IMG/VR virus record: IMGVR_UViG_3300050821_009530
Span: 1-48,837 of that record
From: a virus
Length of the DNA stretch: 48,837 nucleotides
Strand: one strand, 5' to 3'
Notes under the pieces: model-generated
What the model saw: the letters and a program-made list of their open reading frames with translations, nothing else
What the model was told of the DNA's origin: nothing
Databases searched by the model: none
Shown here: piece after piece, positions 1 through 8,674 of the stretch
How positions within the stretch are numbered: the first letter of the stretch is position 1
Layout of the letters: every line of letters starts with the position of its first letter
Program-made: the position numbers and the translations under genes

Positions 1-98
1 CCGACTGCTCCGCACTCTGTCATTGATATTACGCCTCCGGAAATTCCACCAGGCCATGATCCAGTTGAGGGCGCGTTTAAATCCCTTCAGTTGAACGA
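1..98. repeat. Terminal direct repeat, left copy (assembly overlap)
   Basis: These 98 bases are identical to 48740-48837. The reading frame of the long ejection-protein gene continues without a stop across the join, so the contig closes into a 48,739 bp circle. The repeat lies inside a coding region and has a length typical of a k-mer overlap, so it is probably not a packaged terminal repeat. Confidence 0.95.
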
Positions 99-3000
99 GG
101 CTCTGCACCAGATCAATGACGTCCAAAAGTCCACCGGAATGAATGACGTTGCTCCTACGGAGTTAGAGGACGTTAACAAAAGATCATTTGAAGCCGGCGG
201 TTTTAAAAAGTTCTATTCGAGTTTTCAGACATTGCGCGATTGGGCGAATAGCGAGGAAAAAGGCAAAGCCGCTAGATCTCTGATCGATCCTTCTGGCGTC
301 GCAGCAGGTCAAATGAATGCTTCAATAGAGCTTGACCCGCATAAGGTGATGAAAATCGCCAAAGATTATCCCGATATTTTAGACCACATTTCTTATGACC
401 CAAATGCTCCGACCGGAATGCAGGCCAAAGAGTACGTGGAGGCATTGAATCGTGCCGAAGAAAAACGCGCGGAAGTCATGCAAAAGCTCGGGATCAAGCC
501 GGAAGAAATTAAGTCGCCAAGCGGAGCAAGTGTCACAGCACTTCCGGAACAAGCAAAAGCGCCGGCGAGTAATTATGATTTTGAAGCCTCGACGCGCGAA
601 GCGGCAAGAATCATCGCCGAAAATAAAAACCTGACCGAACATATTCAGCAGGCTAAGGATGCGCAGAATTTCGAGGATCTTTGGGATAAGGAAAAAGGCG
701 TCACCTCGATCGATGGTAAAACGGAAAAAATGTCCCGCGAGAAATTTATTAAGATGAAACAGGACATGATTGATTCCAACACCAAAGATCTCGAAAAACT
801 TAAAACTGAAATTATCGATCAACTCAAAGAGTCGCCGCCCGGTAAGCTGCTCATGTATCCGTTCGACGAGGCTAAAACTGCAGTCCAAGCCGAAATGAAG
901 TTTGGCCGTGAACCAACTTTCTCCGATGCTCTGCGCTCAGTGTTGCCAGAGCAGAGAGTCGCTGAATTTGACAAGGCAGTTTTAGGAGCTCGTCAGCACG
1001 TCACCAATTTGGTTCACGATCAAGCCGTTCACGAGATGAATAAGGTGGTCGATCAGACGGCCGAGATAGCCAAAGAAGATCGCTTGCGCGAGGAATTATC
1101 CCGCATCGCCAATGACCCCAACTACGCGCTCGTCGATAAGTTCCGCCAGCATCAAATTGCCAACGCTAAGGGTAAAGCCAAGAGATCCCTTTACGCGATC
1201 GACCCCGCGACTCTGCCGGATGATTTGATAAAATATGTCGATAATCCGAGGCTTAAAGATCACAAGGTTTTCGCTAAGGGCGCAAATTCCGCCGAAGACT
1301 CCGCGAAAGCATTGGGATTCGCGAGCGCGAAAGATCTCCTCGAGGTTCTAGCCAAGACTCCGACTAGGGATCAAATGATAAAAGCCCGCACGGCTTTTTA
1401 CGACTCCGACATTGAGAAGCTGGCGCGCGACAACACAGATCTCGATCACACCTCGATCATGAAAGCGTTCACCGATAAGACAAAAGCTTATCTGGAGACG
1501 ATGCGCTTTTTAAAAGACAACGATTGGTCAAAGACTAAATTTGGAATCAAGAAAATTGCACTGCCGCTTCCGCGCATTGAGGACATTGAAAACGACGCTA
1601 GAGAAGCCGTTAAGAAATTAACCGTCGGCGAATTAAAGCCGTCAAAGTTTGTAGTCGGCGAGAGGCAGAGTTATAAAAATGCCGTCGATAAATTCTTAGC
1701 CGGAGATTTGGCGGGGGCATTCCAGGAAAAGGAAATGGCCGCGCGCAACTCGGCGATGCAAAAAGAAGTCAGGAAGCAGATTGGCGCTGTCAATCGTGCT
1801 CAGAAGTTTGCCCGAAAACTTGAAGACCCCGCGGCAAAACAGATATTTAAAACCGCCGGAAAATTCTACGAAAATGCCCGCGATGAAATATTAGACGTGT
1901 TCAATTTTAATCCGTCTAAGAAAAATCAGGCTGAACAAAATTCTTACGCGAAATGGGTTAAGCGAGAGCTCGAGCAGGGCCGCGGGGATTTTTCAATTCC
2001 TCCGCGCCTATCCGACGTGCGCGAATCCATTGATCAAATGACGGTCGAGCAGGTTGTTACGGCCGAGGATCGTTTGCGCGCCATTTTCAGCGAGGCCAAG
2101 TTTAAAGCTGAGCTCATTGACAATAAGGAAATGCGCGACGAGGAGAGAAGCGTTGACCGCATCGCTGAGCAGACCATTCAAGCGGCAGAGCTTCACCCCG
2201 GTTCAAACGACGCCAATTTTAAAGACGTTCAAGGGAATGAAACCCCTTTCTCAGCTCTAAGGCATTTTGTCCAAGACGCTCAAGTCGCGTTTACCAATAT
2301 GGAGCACATCCTTAGATATTACGATAAGGGCAACTTCAACGGATTTTTCCACGAAACATTCATGCGCCAAATTAAGGGCGACGGAAAATTCAACCTCAAA
2401 ATGGGCGTCTCGAAAGAGCTCAATATGAGCAAGTGGTTCGCCGACACCGCGCGCGAGATCATGAAAAATCACGGCGATTACGAGAATGTTGAAAAAACCA
2501 GGCTCACCATTCCTGAGTTTAAAGACTATCCCTCTCTCAGCAATGGCGAGTTGACCAAGGGTGATCTAATGACCCTTTGGGCCTATAAGGGAGATCCCGA
2601 CGGCCGCGCGAAGCTCCAGAGCAATCACCGCGATTCGCTAGGCCGCGGCATTCAACTTGAAACTTGGCAAAAGGTTTTTGACCGCGAGCTCACCAGAGCC
2701 GACGTCACGTCCATGCAATATGGCGTCGACATGTACAAGAAATATCAAGCCGAGACCTCCGATATCGAACAGCGGACAAAAGGTCGGGTCATAAATTTTA
2801 TCAAAGGCGTTCCAAACAAATGGAAAGATGAATATTTCCCAGGCGGCTACGTTCCCAATAAACACAAACACGAATGGTCCGCCGAGGCCGCAAAACACGC
2901 AGTTCAAATGCTCGAGGGTAAAAGAGCGGCTTGGTTTGAGAAAGACGATGGCGCTGATTTCGGTCGGCAGTTCGCGGCCGAGCAGACGGAGCAAGGTCGT

Positions 3001-5277
3001 TTGGTCAATCGCGAAGGCAGCAATAAGCCTCTCGACGCCTCCCTTTTGAGATTCTGGCGCGGTCACGAGGAAGTGATCCACGATCTTTCCTACCGCGAAC
3101 CGACGATGAACGCTCTTAAGCTTTTACGCGATAAGCGCATTCGCGAAGCCATGATCAAGATGGGCGGCGAGGCCAGGTATAATCTTCTCGTCAATTCTGT
3201 GATCGAAGTCGCCGGCCGCGCGGAGATGATGAATGCCAATTTCTTCGCCGACCAAAATCGATTCTTTAAAGGCATGACAGGATATTTGCAAAATCGTTTC
3301 AATATTATAGCGCTCGGAATCAACACCACATCCGCGGCCGTCCAGTACGAGGAGCTCACACAGCTTTTACAAAATATCGGAGTCAGCGGGCAAAAGCATT
3401 TTGCAATGGTGAACGCCAAGATGATGGCAACTCCTCATTTGTGGGGTGGTTATTACGAATGGGCGGCGAAGCTTGATCCGACAATTGGTGCTTTCAAAGC
3501 CAATATTCAAAATAAAATCACGTCCACGGTTCACGACATTATCCCGACAAAGACGAGCGTCCCATTCGGCGGACCTTTAAAACGCGCGGGAAAATGGAGC
3601 ACGGATCGGTTCTTTGCCGCGATGTCAGTCGCCGATGTTCACGACAAGATCATTTGCGCAATGACCTGTTATAGCCAGTTCATCTCCGGCGACGCCAACA
3701 ACTGGCCGCTTGAAAAAGTGATGGCTTTAACACCTGAACAAAGGGATCAAGAGGCTCAAGCCTACGTCCGTCAAATGTCCAGGCTCTCGCTCATGCACGG
3801 CCGGCCGGAAGACAAAGCGCCGTCGCAAAAGCATCCTTTAATGGAGTATTTTTCGACCTATTGGAACTTCTTTAGGAACGTGTTGAACAATCAAGTCAAC
3901 CACGGCAATCGCGCGAAGTGGGCGGTGCAAGCCGGCGGTAAAGCTTTGGGAGAAGGCGGCGGTAGTTATGAAGTTGGAGGCCGTGGTTTTAATGCTGATT
4001 CTCGCGGCGGTAATGATGGGGGAGATAATGGCGGTGGAGGACCCTTTGGCGGCAAGGGCGGCTATGAAAAAGAAGGCGGTCAAAAAGGACCCGACTTTAA
4101 AGGCGCAGCCGGACATTTCGGAGACGCCGCCGCGATCGTAGCATTGACCGCAATCACTGCTTCCATTGGCCGTTGGTATACGGCTAAACTTCGCGGCGAG
4201 GAGACTCCTGATCAATGGGATATCGACTGGAAGTCGGCGAAAGGGATTGAAGACGCAGGTAGAAGAATGGGCAAGTTTATGATGATGTCGCCGGTCGAGC
4301 AGATCGCCAACGCTCAGCCCATCGTTAGAAACGTGCTTTACGCGGCCAATGCTCCGGATAAAACAATTCGCGGATATGTTGACCGAACAAAGACCGTTGA
4401 GATTCCGATCGTCAAGCAATTATCAGACGCCGCGACGGCTCTAAATCTAATCCGCGAAGGCGCTCAAGGTGCCGATAACTTGAGTGATTTTTTAACGTAT
4501 CTGACAAATCTCGACAATAAAGAAACCAAAGTTCTAATGAGCGCGGAAGCTGATTTCCTTGTGCCGTTCCCGGTGAACGCCTATTCGAAATTGATGCGCT
4601 ATCTTGAACTGCCGCTAAACTCTCCCGCGCAGATTGGCCCCGCAGCGCTCGATAAATTAAATGGCGTCATTCACAAATTCACCGCTAAACAAGAGCAGTT
4701 GACGGCGAGCAATGAGCCTGGACAATTTCATATTGATCCTAAATTTATCGACGAGGTCAAAGACGTCCAAAAACAGATTCAGCCGGAAGTCGCCACCATT
4801 CCTCCAGGCATCACCGACAAAATTAAAGGCGCAATGTCCGGCGGCGATTGGACAAAACCAAATGGAATCTATGGGTTTAGTAAAGACCAATGGGCTGAAG
4901 TGAAGGCCGCGGCTCCGGATCTTGGACTGACCGACGCCGGCCGCATCGCTAAGAATACCGAGCAGCAGGAAAAGGCGATGGACTTTTTGCTCCACTTCAA
5001 TTCTCAGAAATTGGCCGAGAAGGATATTAGAGTAAATAATGAGTCGCTTTACGGCGCTTTTAGGCTCGGAGCGGACGAATATGAAAAGCTCTATAAGGCT
5101 CCGCGCGACGCCAAACTGAAGTCGGTGTTAAGCGAGGAGACATTAAAAGAAAATCCTGATCTCGGAGAAGCCAAGACCGTAGGCCAGGCAAAGCTAAAAT
5201 TAATGGAACAATTGAGCAAAGGGCAGCCTAAGAAAACTGCGCAGTTGACACCTCCAACCTCTAACGCCGAGGATTAA
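1..5277 (+). CDS. Giant internal virion (ejection) protein, C-terminal 1758 residues
   Basis: This is the downstream part of one gene that starts at 47549; the whole product is about 2155 residues. The frame is open from base 1, and the apparent TTG start at 91 is only internal. Its position as the last and largest of three genes after the tail-tube genes matches T7 gp16, which is ejected into the host and helps form a channel across the envelope. Most of it is charged and helix-rich. There is a glycine-rich stretch coded at about 3955-4085, followed by a hydrophobic segment at about 4125-4180. The last 170 residues (from about 4800) resemble the C-terminal half of phage transglycosylase/muramidase domains (GIYGFSKDQW, then NESLYGAFRLGADEYEKL), but I see no clear catalytic glutamate. 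Family assignment rests on size, order and composition; the lytic domain is tentative. Confidence 0.85.
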   Translation, partial: PTAPHSVIDITPPEIPPGHDPVEGAFKSLQLNEALHQINDVQKSTGMNDVAPTELEDVNKRSFEAGGFKKFYSSFQTLRDWANSEEKGKAARSLIDPSGVAAGQMNASIELDPHKVMKIAKDYPDILDHISYDPNAPTGMQAKEYVEALNRAEEKRAEVMQKLGIKPEEIKSPSGASVTALPEQAKAPASNYDFEASTREAARIIAENKNLTEHIQQAKDAQNFEDLWDKEKGVTSIDGKTEKMSREKFIKMKQDMIDSNTKDLEKLKTEIIDQLKESPPGKLLMYPFDEAKTAVQAEMKFGREPTFSDALRSVLPEQRVAEFDKAVLGARQHVTNLVHDQAVHEMNKVVDQTAEIAKEDRLREELSRIANDPNYALVDKFRQHQIANAKGKAKRSLYAIDPATLPDDLIKYVDNPRLKDHKVFAKGANSAEDSAKALGFASAKDLLEVLAKTPTRDQMIKARTAFYDSDIEKLARDNTDLDHTSIMKAFTDKTKAYLETMRFLKDNDWSKTKFGIKKIALPLPRIEDIENDAREAVKKLTVGELKPSKFVVGERQSYKNAVDKFLAGDLAGAFQEKEMAARNSAMQKEVRKQIGAVNRAQKFARKLEDPAAKQIFKTAGKFYENARDEILDVFNFNPSKKNQAEQNSYAKWVKRELEQGRGDFSIPPRLSDVRESIDQMTVEQVVTAEDRLRAIFSEAKFKAELIDNKEMRDEERSVDRIAEQTIQAAELHPGSNDANFKDVQGNETPFSALRHFVQDAQVAFTNMEHILRYYDKGNFNGFFHETFMRQIKGDGKFNLKMGVSKELNMSKWFADTAREIMKNHGDYENVEKTRLTIPEFKDYPSLSNGELTKGDLMTLWAYKGDPDGRAKLQSNHRDSLGRGIQLETWQKVFDRELTRADVTSMQYGVDMYKKYQAETSDIEQRTKGRVINFIKGVPNKWKDEYFPGGYVPNKHKHEWSAEAAKHAVQMLEGKRAAWFEKDDGADFGRQFAAEQTEQGRLVNREGSNKPLDASLLRFWRGHEEVIHDLSYREPTMNALKLLRDKRIREAMIKMGGEARYNLLVNSVIEVAGRAEMMNANFFADQNRFFKGMTGYLQNRFNIIALGINTTSAAVQYEELTQLLQNIGVSGQKHFAMVNAKMMATPHLWGGYYEWAAKLDPTIGAFKANIQNKITSTVHDIIPTKTSVPFGGPLKRAGKWSTDRFFAAMSVADVHDKIICAMTCYSQFISGDANNWPLEKVMALTPEQRDQEAQAYVRQMSRLSLMHGRPEDKAPSQKHPLMEYFSTYWNFFRNVLNNQVNHGNRAKWAVQAGGKALGEGGGSYEVGGRGFNADSRGGNDGGDNGGGGPFGGKGGYEKEGGQKGPDFKGAAGHFGDAAAIVALTAITASIGRWYTAKLRGEETPDQWDIDWKSAKGIEDAGRRMGKFMMMSPVEQIANAQPIVRNVLYAANAPDKTIRGYVDRTKTVEIPIVKQLSDAATALNLIREGAQGADNLSDFLTYLTNLDNKETKVLMSAEADFLVPFPVNAYSKLMRYLELPLNSPAQIGPAALDKLNGVIHKFTAKQEQLTASNEPGQFHIDPKFIDEVKDVQKQIQPEVATIPPGITDKIKGAMSGGDWTKPNGIYGFSKDQWAEVKAAAPDLGLTDAGRIAKNTEQQEKAMDFLLHFNSQKLAEKDIRVNNESLYGAFRLGADEYEKLYKAPRDAKLKSVLSEETLKENPDLGEAKTVGQAKLKLMEQLSKGQPKKTAQLTPPTSNAED

Positions 5278-5280
5278 AGT

Positions 5281-6255
5281 ATGATCAGTGGATTTGACGT
5301 AAAAGATCAGGCACTTGGAACCGGCGACACGCTGGCTTACACCTTTGATTTTAAAATCTATGATCCTACGGATTTGCTGATTTGGGTTCAAGATGGCAGC
5401 GGCAATGTTGTCGAGCAAGTGCGCGGCGACGATACGACTTATTTGGCCGGCCTTGCTTTCGATTCTCTTAACGGCGGTGGAACGGTCACACTCGCTGCAT
5501 TTTTACCGGACACCTACGTCATCACTTTTATGCTCGCTCCGGACGCTCCCGATCAGCCGAGCGATTTTCCCGACAAGGGATCTTTCTCGCTAAGCGCATT
5601 GGAAGGCGCTTTGGATTTTCTAGCGAGCTGCATTCAGCGCGTTTCGTGGCTGGCCACGCGCGCGGCCGTAATGCACGACCTCGACGACTTATCATCCTTT
5701 GATCCGACCCTTCCGCTTGGCATTGGGAACAATCCGGGGGGAGTTGTCTCAGTGAAGGCGGACGGGTCGGGATTTGAAATTATCATAACCACCGCAACGA
5801 TTGCTGCGGCTCAAGGTTACGCATCAACCGCTCAAGCGGCTCAAAATGCCGCGGCTTCTAGCGCTACGGCGGCGGCGGCAAGTGCGACTGCAGCGGCGGC
5901 GTCGGCCGCGGCTTCACAGTCTGGAGTCACCCCCTTTGGTACGCCCGCGGCTCCTGAGAATGTTTTAGCAGCCAATGGCGTCACTTTTACGCCCGCCAAT
6001 CAAGAGGAAGTGCATTGGATCCAAGGTAATGCCGGTAATGTGGTGGTGACCGCCAATCCTCAAATTAACACCGCTGGCGTGGCCAAGGGTCAACGCATTT
6101 ATCTCTACGGAGCCAATGACGCTCAGACGGTGAAATTTACCAATGGTAACGGCTTGTCGCTCAACGGCGATTGCATCCTTGGTCAAGAGGACTGCTTAGG
6201 TTTATTGTTTAACGGGACGCAGTGGAGTGAATTGTTCAGGAGGTCTGCAACATGA
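5281..6255 (+). CDS. T7-type tail fibre adaptor protein, copy 1
   Basis: This 324-residue protein has an N-terminal domain of about 150 residues like that of T7 gp17 (Phage_T7_tail family), which anchors fibres to the tail: DTLAYTFDFKIYDPTDL near residue 20, later FPDKGSFSL and RAAVMHDLDDL. An alanine-rich coiled-coil-like linker (residues about 175-210) leads to a beta-rich C-terminal domain. It is paralogous to the protein at 7619-8674. The start has a GAGGA ribosome site. The gene overlaps the next fibre gene by ATGA, suggesting an adaptor and fibre made together. Anchoring to the tail is inferred from the family. Confidence 0.88.
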   Translation: MISGFDVKDQALGTGDTLAYTFDFKIYDPTDLLIWVQDGSGNVVEQVRGDDTTYLAGLAFDSLNGGGTVTLAAFLPDTYVITFMLAPDAPDQPSDFPDKGSFSLSALEGALDFLASCIQRVSWLATRAAVMHDLDDLSSFDPTLPLGIGNNPGGVVSVKADGSGFEIIITTATIAAAQGYASTAQAAQNAAASSATAAAASATAAAASAAASQSGVTPFGTPAAPENVLAANGVTFTPANQEEVHWIQGNAGNVVVTANPQINTAGVAKGQRIYLYGANDAQTVKFTNGNGLSLNGDCILGQEDCLGLLFNGTQWSELFRRSAT

Positions 6256-7622
6256 GTAAATTTATTTTAGCGATGTTAATTGGAGCAGTTGCGTGGGCAG
6301 GACCGTCGAGCAATCGCTATGTGACTGGTCAGTTCATTAAGAACGGATCCGGAATTTTTGCAATTCCTTCGGTCTCGACGAATGACCAATTGGTCGGCCG
6401 CGCGACAACGGACACACTGACAAATAAGACGATCGATACGGGATCCAACACGATCACCAACTTGGGATCCGCAAACCTTGGCGGGACTCTCTCAAGTGGA
6501 AATATCATCGTTGGTAACGGCTCAAACCAATCGGCCGCGGTGGCCGTCACTGGTGACGTGCTGCTGAGCAATGCGGGCGTGACGAGTTATAATAACGTGG
6601 TTCCTATCGCTAAGGGCGGCACGAACAATGGATCTCTTGCTGTCACCAATGGCGGCGTGGCCGTCACCGACGGATCCAAAGTCATAAATTCCGGTGCCGG
6701 AACGACTGGACAGGTTCTATTGGCCGGCACTCCCGCGGCGTTCGGATCTTTGACAGGACCGAGTGCAACATATCTCACATCGACAAGCACCACTGCCGGT
6801 TATTGGTTTGCGATCAGCTCAGGCAATGCGACAGTCGGCGCGACTTACACAAACAATTCAAATACCTACATTGTAATTTCAACTGTCTCGAGCGCCACCA
6901 CGGTTTTGATGTCCGGCACAGGAGCTCCCTTATCTAGTGGTACATTGACCAAATCCGGCGGCACTGGTGACGCAACGCTCACCTTCTCGGCCGCGACGGC
7001 GATGGCTGGATATACGCCTCCGACGGGAACCAAAACTCTTGACGTGATTGCGGTCGGCGGCGGCGGTGGAGGAGCTGGGACTGACTCTGTGGCATCGTCC
7101 ACAGGCACAGGAGTGGGAGGTCAGGGCGGCTCTACAGTTCTTAAGACAATTACCTCGCCCGACGCCATCTATTATTATGCAATTGGTGCCGGCGGCGCTG
7201 GAGGCGTATCGGGAAATAACTCCGGATCCGACGGCGCGCAGACGGTCTTTGGTTCAGCAAATTTAACACTTCTCGCAACTGGCGGATATCACGGAATTGC
7301 TTTTGGTTCGCAAACTTCTTTTCCGGCCTGCCAATCGGCGACGTCTTCCGCGGTGGCTCCTACTGGTGGAGACTTGAATTTCCAAGGGACCGTAGGCGGT
7401 CAGGCGTGCGTGTTTTCTTCCACCATTGTTCCTCTCCGCGGGACTGGCGGCAGTTCAATGCTCGGCGGCGGTGGATCCAACTGCGGAGGAAACCATACCG
7501 GTTGTTCTGGGTTAAATTATGGCGGCGGCGGGTCTGCTGGCATTGAAGTAAATAATAGCGGAGCTGTCGCCGGCGGCCCTGGTGCTGGCGGCGTCATTAT
7601 TATAAAGGCTTATATTCAATGA
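6252..7622 (+). CDS. Signal-peptide-bearing fibre protein with glycine-rich tip
   Basis: The 456-residue product starts with a Sec-type signal peptide (MSKFILAMLIGAVAWA, cleavage likely before GPSS). A fibre-stalk region follows with repeats such as TDTLTNKTIDTGSNTITNL and GGTNNGSLAVTNGGV. After a small insertion domain (about residues 195-250) the C-terminal third is glycine-rich (VGGGGGGAG, YYYAIGAGGAGG), like glycine-rich fibre tips in other phages. The start has a perfect AGGAGG site and overlaps the upstream stop (ATGA). The stalk repeat is shared with the fibre at 8634-10232. A signal peptide on a virion fibre is unexpected; the protein may instead be displayed by the infected host. The fibre call is firm, its location is not. 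Confidence 0.8.
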   Translation: MSKFILAMLIGAVAWAGPSSNRYVTGQFIKNGSGIFAIPSVSTNDQLVGRATTDTLTNKTIDTGSNTITNLGSANLGGTLSSGNIIVGNGSNQSAAVAVTGDVLLSNAGVTSYNNVVPIAKGGTNNGSLAVTNGGVAVTDGSKVINSGAGTTGQVLLAGTPAAFGSLTGPSATYLTSTSTTAGYWFAISSGNATVGATYTNNSNTYIVISTVSSATTVLMSGTGAPLSSGTLTKSGGTGDATLTFSAATAMAGYTPPTGTKTLDVIAVGGGGGGAGTDSVASSTGTGVGGQGGSTVLKTITSPDAIYYYAIGAGGAGGVSGNNSGSDGAQTVFGSANLTLLATGGYHGIAFGSQTSFPACQSATSSAVAPTGGDLNFQGTVGGQACVFSSTIVPLRGTGGSSMLGGGGSNCGGNHTGCSGLNYGGGGSAGIEVNNSGAVAGGPGAGGVIIIKAYIQ

Positions 7623-8674
7623 GCATTCAGGGCTTTGATTACAAAGATCAATTCCTCGGCACCGGCGACACCAGTGTCTATACGTTTGATTTTAAAATCT
7701 ACGATCCGTCACATTTGCACATTTATGTTCAAGACTCTCTTGGGAATATTATTAACGACACCGACGGCAACGATCCGACTTTAATCGCCGGCGTGACTTT
7801 CGATTCGATCAACGGCGGTGGAACAATCACACTCGCCAATAATTTGGGTAATCAATTCACGATGACCATTTTACTGGCCAACGATTATCCTGATCAGCCT
7901 ACGGATTTTCCGGATAAAAATTCATTCACATTGGATGTGATCGACGGCGCTCTTGATTTCATCACCTCTTGGGGGCAGCGCGCGGCCTATCTTGCTCAAC
8001 GCGCCTTAAGACTTCACGATCTCGATGACGTCGATGGCTTTGACATGCGGCTGCCTTTTAACGCCGCGGCCAACGCCGACTGTTTTTTACAAATCAACGA
8101 TGCGGGCAATGGGTTCGCTTTTGGACCGACGTCCGCAAGCCTGCTCAATTCCGTAAACGCAGCAGCATCCGCGGCCGCAGCTAGTGAAGCGACTGCAGCC
8201 GCCGCCGCTGCCGACGCTTTAGCTCAAGACGCTTCTGCCACGGCGTCCGCAAGTGCCGCAGCAGGATCCGCGGTCAGTGCAAGTGCAAACGCCGCAGCCG
8301 CAGCCGCCAGCGCAGCTCTAGCCGCCACCTTTGCGAGCGGCATTGTCCACACAGGACCTTTCGCAGCCATTGCTCCAAATACCAACGCCAACTTGGCCGG
8401 CGAGACGATTGATCACACGAAATTTACAATGATCGAATACACCGCTCGGATTCAGCGCGGGACCACGGTTTACGCAAAACAGCAGTTCACTCTTTTTTAC
8501 CGCAATAGCGCATGGGAGTTGGCTTTAGGTTTGGATCTATTCGCAGACGCCGGAAGCGATCATGGCGTGACATTTACGGCTGATTCGGTGACGGCTCAAA
8601 TAAATGTGGCCGTGGCCAATGATGGGGGAAGCAATGCGATCATCGACCTTGATAAAATTCAGTGGCCTGCTTAG
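7619..8674 (+). CDS. T7-type tail fibre adaptor protein, copy 2
   Basis: The 351-residue protein repeats the plan of the protein at 5281: DTSVYTFDFKIYDPSHL near residue 20, FDSINGGGTITL, DFPDKNSFTL and LRLHDLDDVDGFD in the same order. A long alanine/serine-rich heptad-like linker (about residues 175-240) follows, then a C-terminal domain of about 110 residues unrelated in look to copy 1. It starts in an ATGA overlap with the previous fibre gene. Copies 1 and 2 show that a two-gene cassette (adaptor + fibre) was duplicated in tandem and that the distal parts then diverged or were exchanged. Confidence 0.88.
   Translation: MSIQGFDYKDQFLGTGDTSVYTFDFKIYDPSHLHIYVQDSLGNIINDTDGNDPTLIAGVTFDSINGGGTITLANNLGNQFTMTILLANDYPDQPTDFPDKNSFTLDVIDGALDFITSWGQRAAYLAQRALRLHDLDDVDGFDMRLPFNAAANADCFLQINDAGNGFAFGPTSASLLNSVNAAASAAAASEATAAAAAADALAQDASATASASAAAGSAVSASANAAAAAASAALAATFASGIVHTGPFAAIAPNTNANLAGETIDHTKFTMIEYTARIQRGTTVYAKQQFTLFYRNSAWELALGLDLFADAGSDHGVTFTADSVTAQINVAVANDGGSNAIIDLDKIQWPA

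Noticed and set aside
1-98. The 98-base terminal repeat as a T7-type packaged terminal redundancy
   Set aside because: It lies in the middle of a coding region and has the length of an assembly overlap; genuine ends are usually near noncoding control regions.
3838-4419. Long antisense ORF of 193 codons inside the ejection-protein gene
   Set aside because: It is a shadow of the forward gene, with no ribosome site and no protein-like pattern. The same holds for other reverse frames under the structural genes (for example 9410-9892, 42757-43203, 39498-40106).
91-5277. TTG at 91 as the true start of the long gene
   Set aside because: The frame is open to base 1 and continues from the right end of the circular contig back to an ATG at 47549 that overlaps the previous stop.
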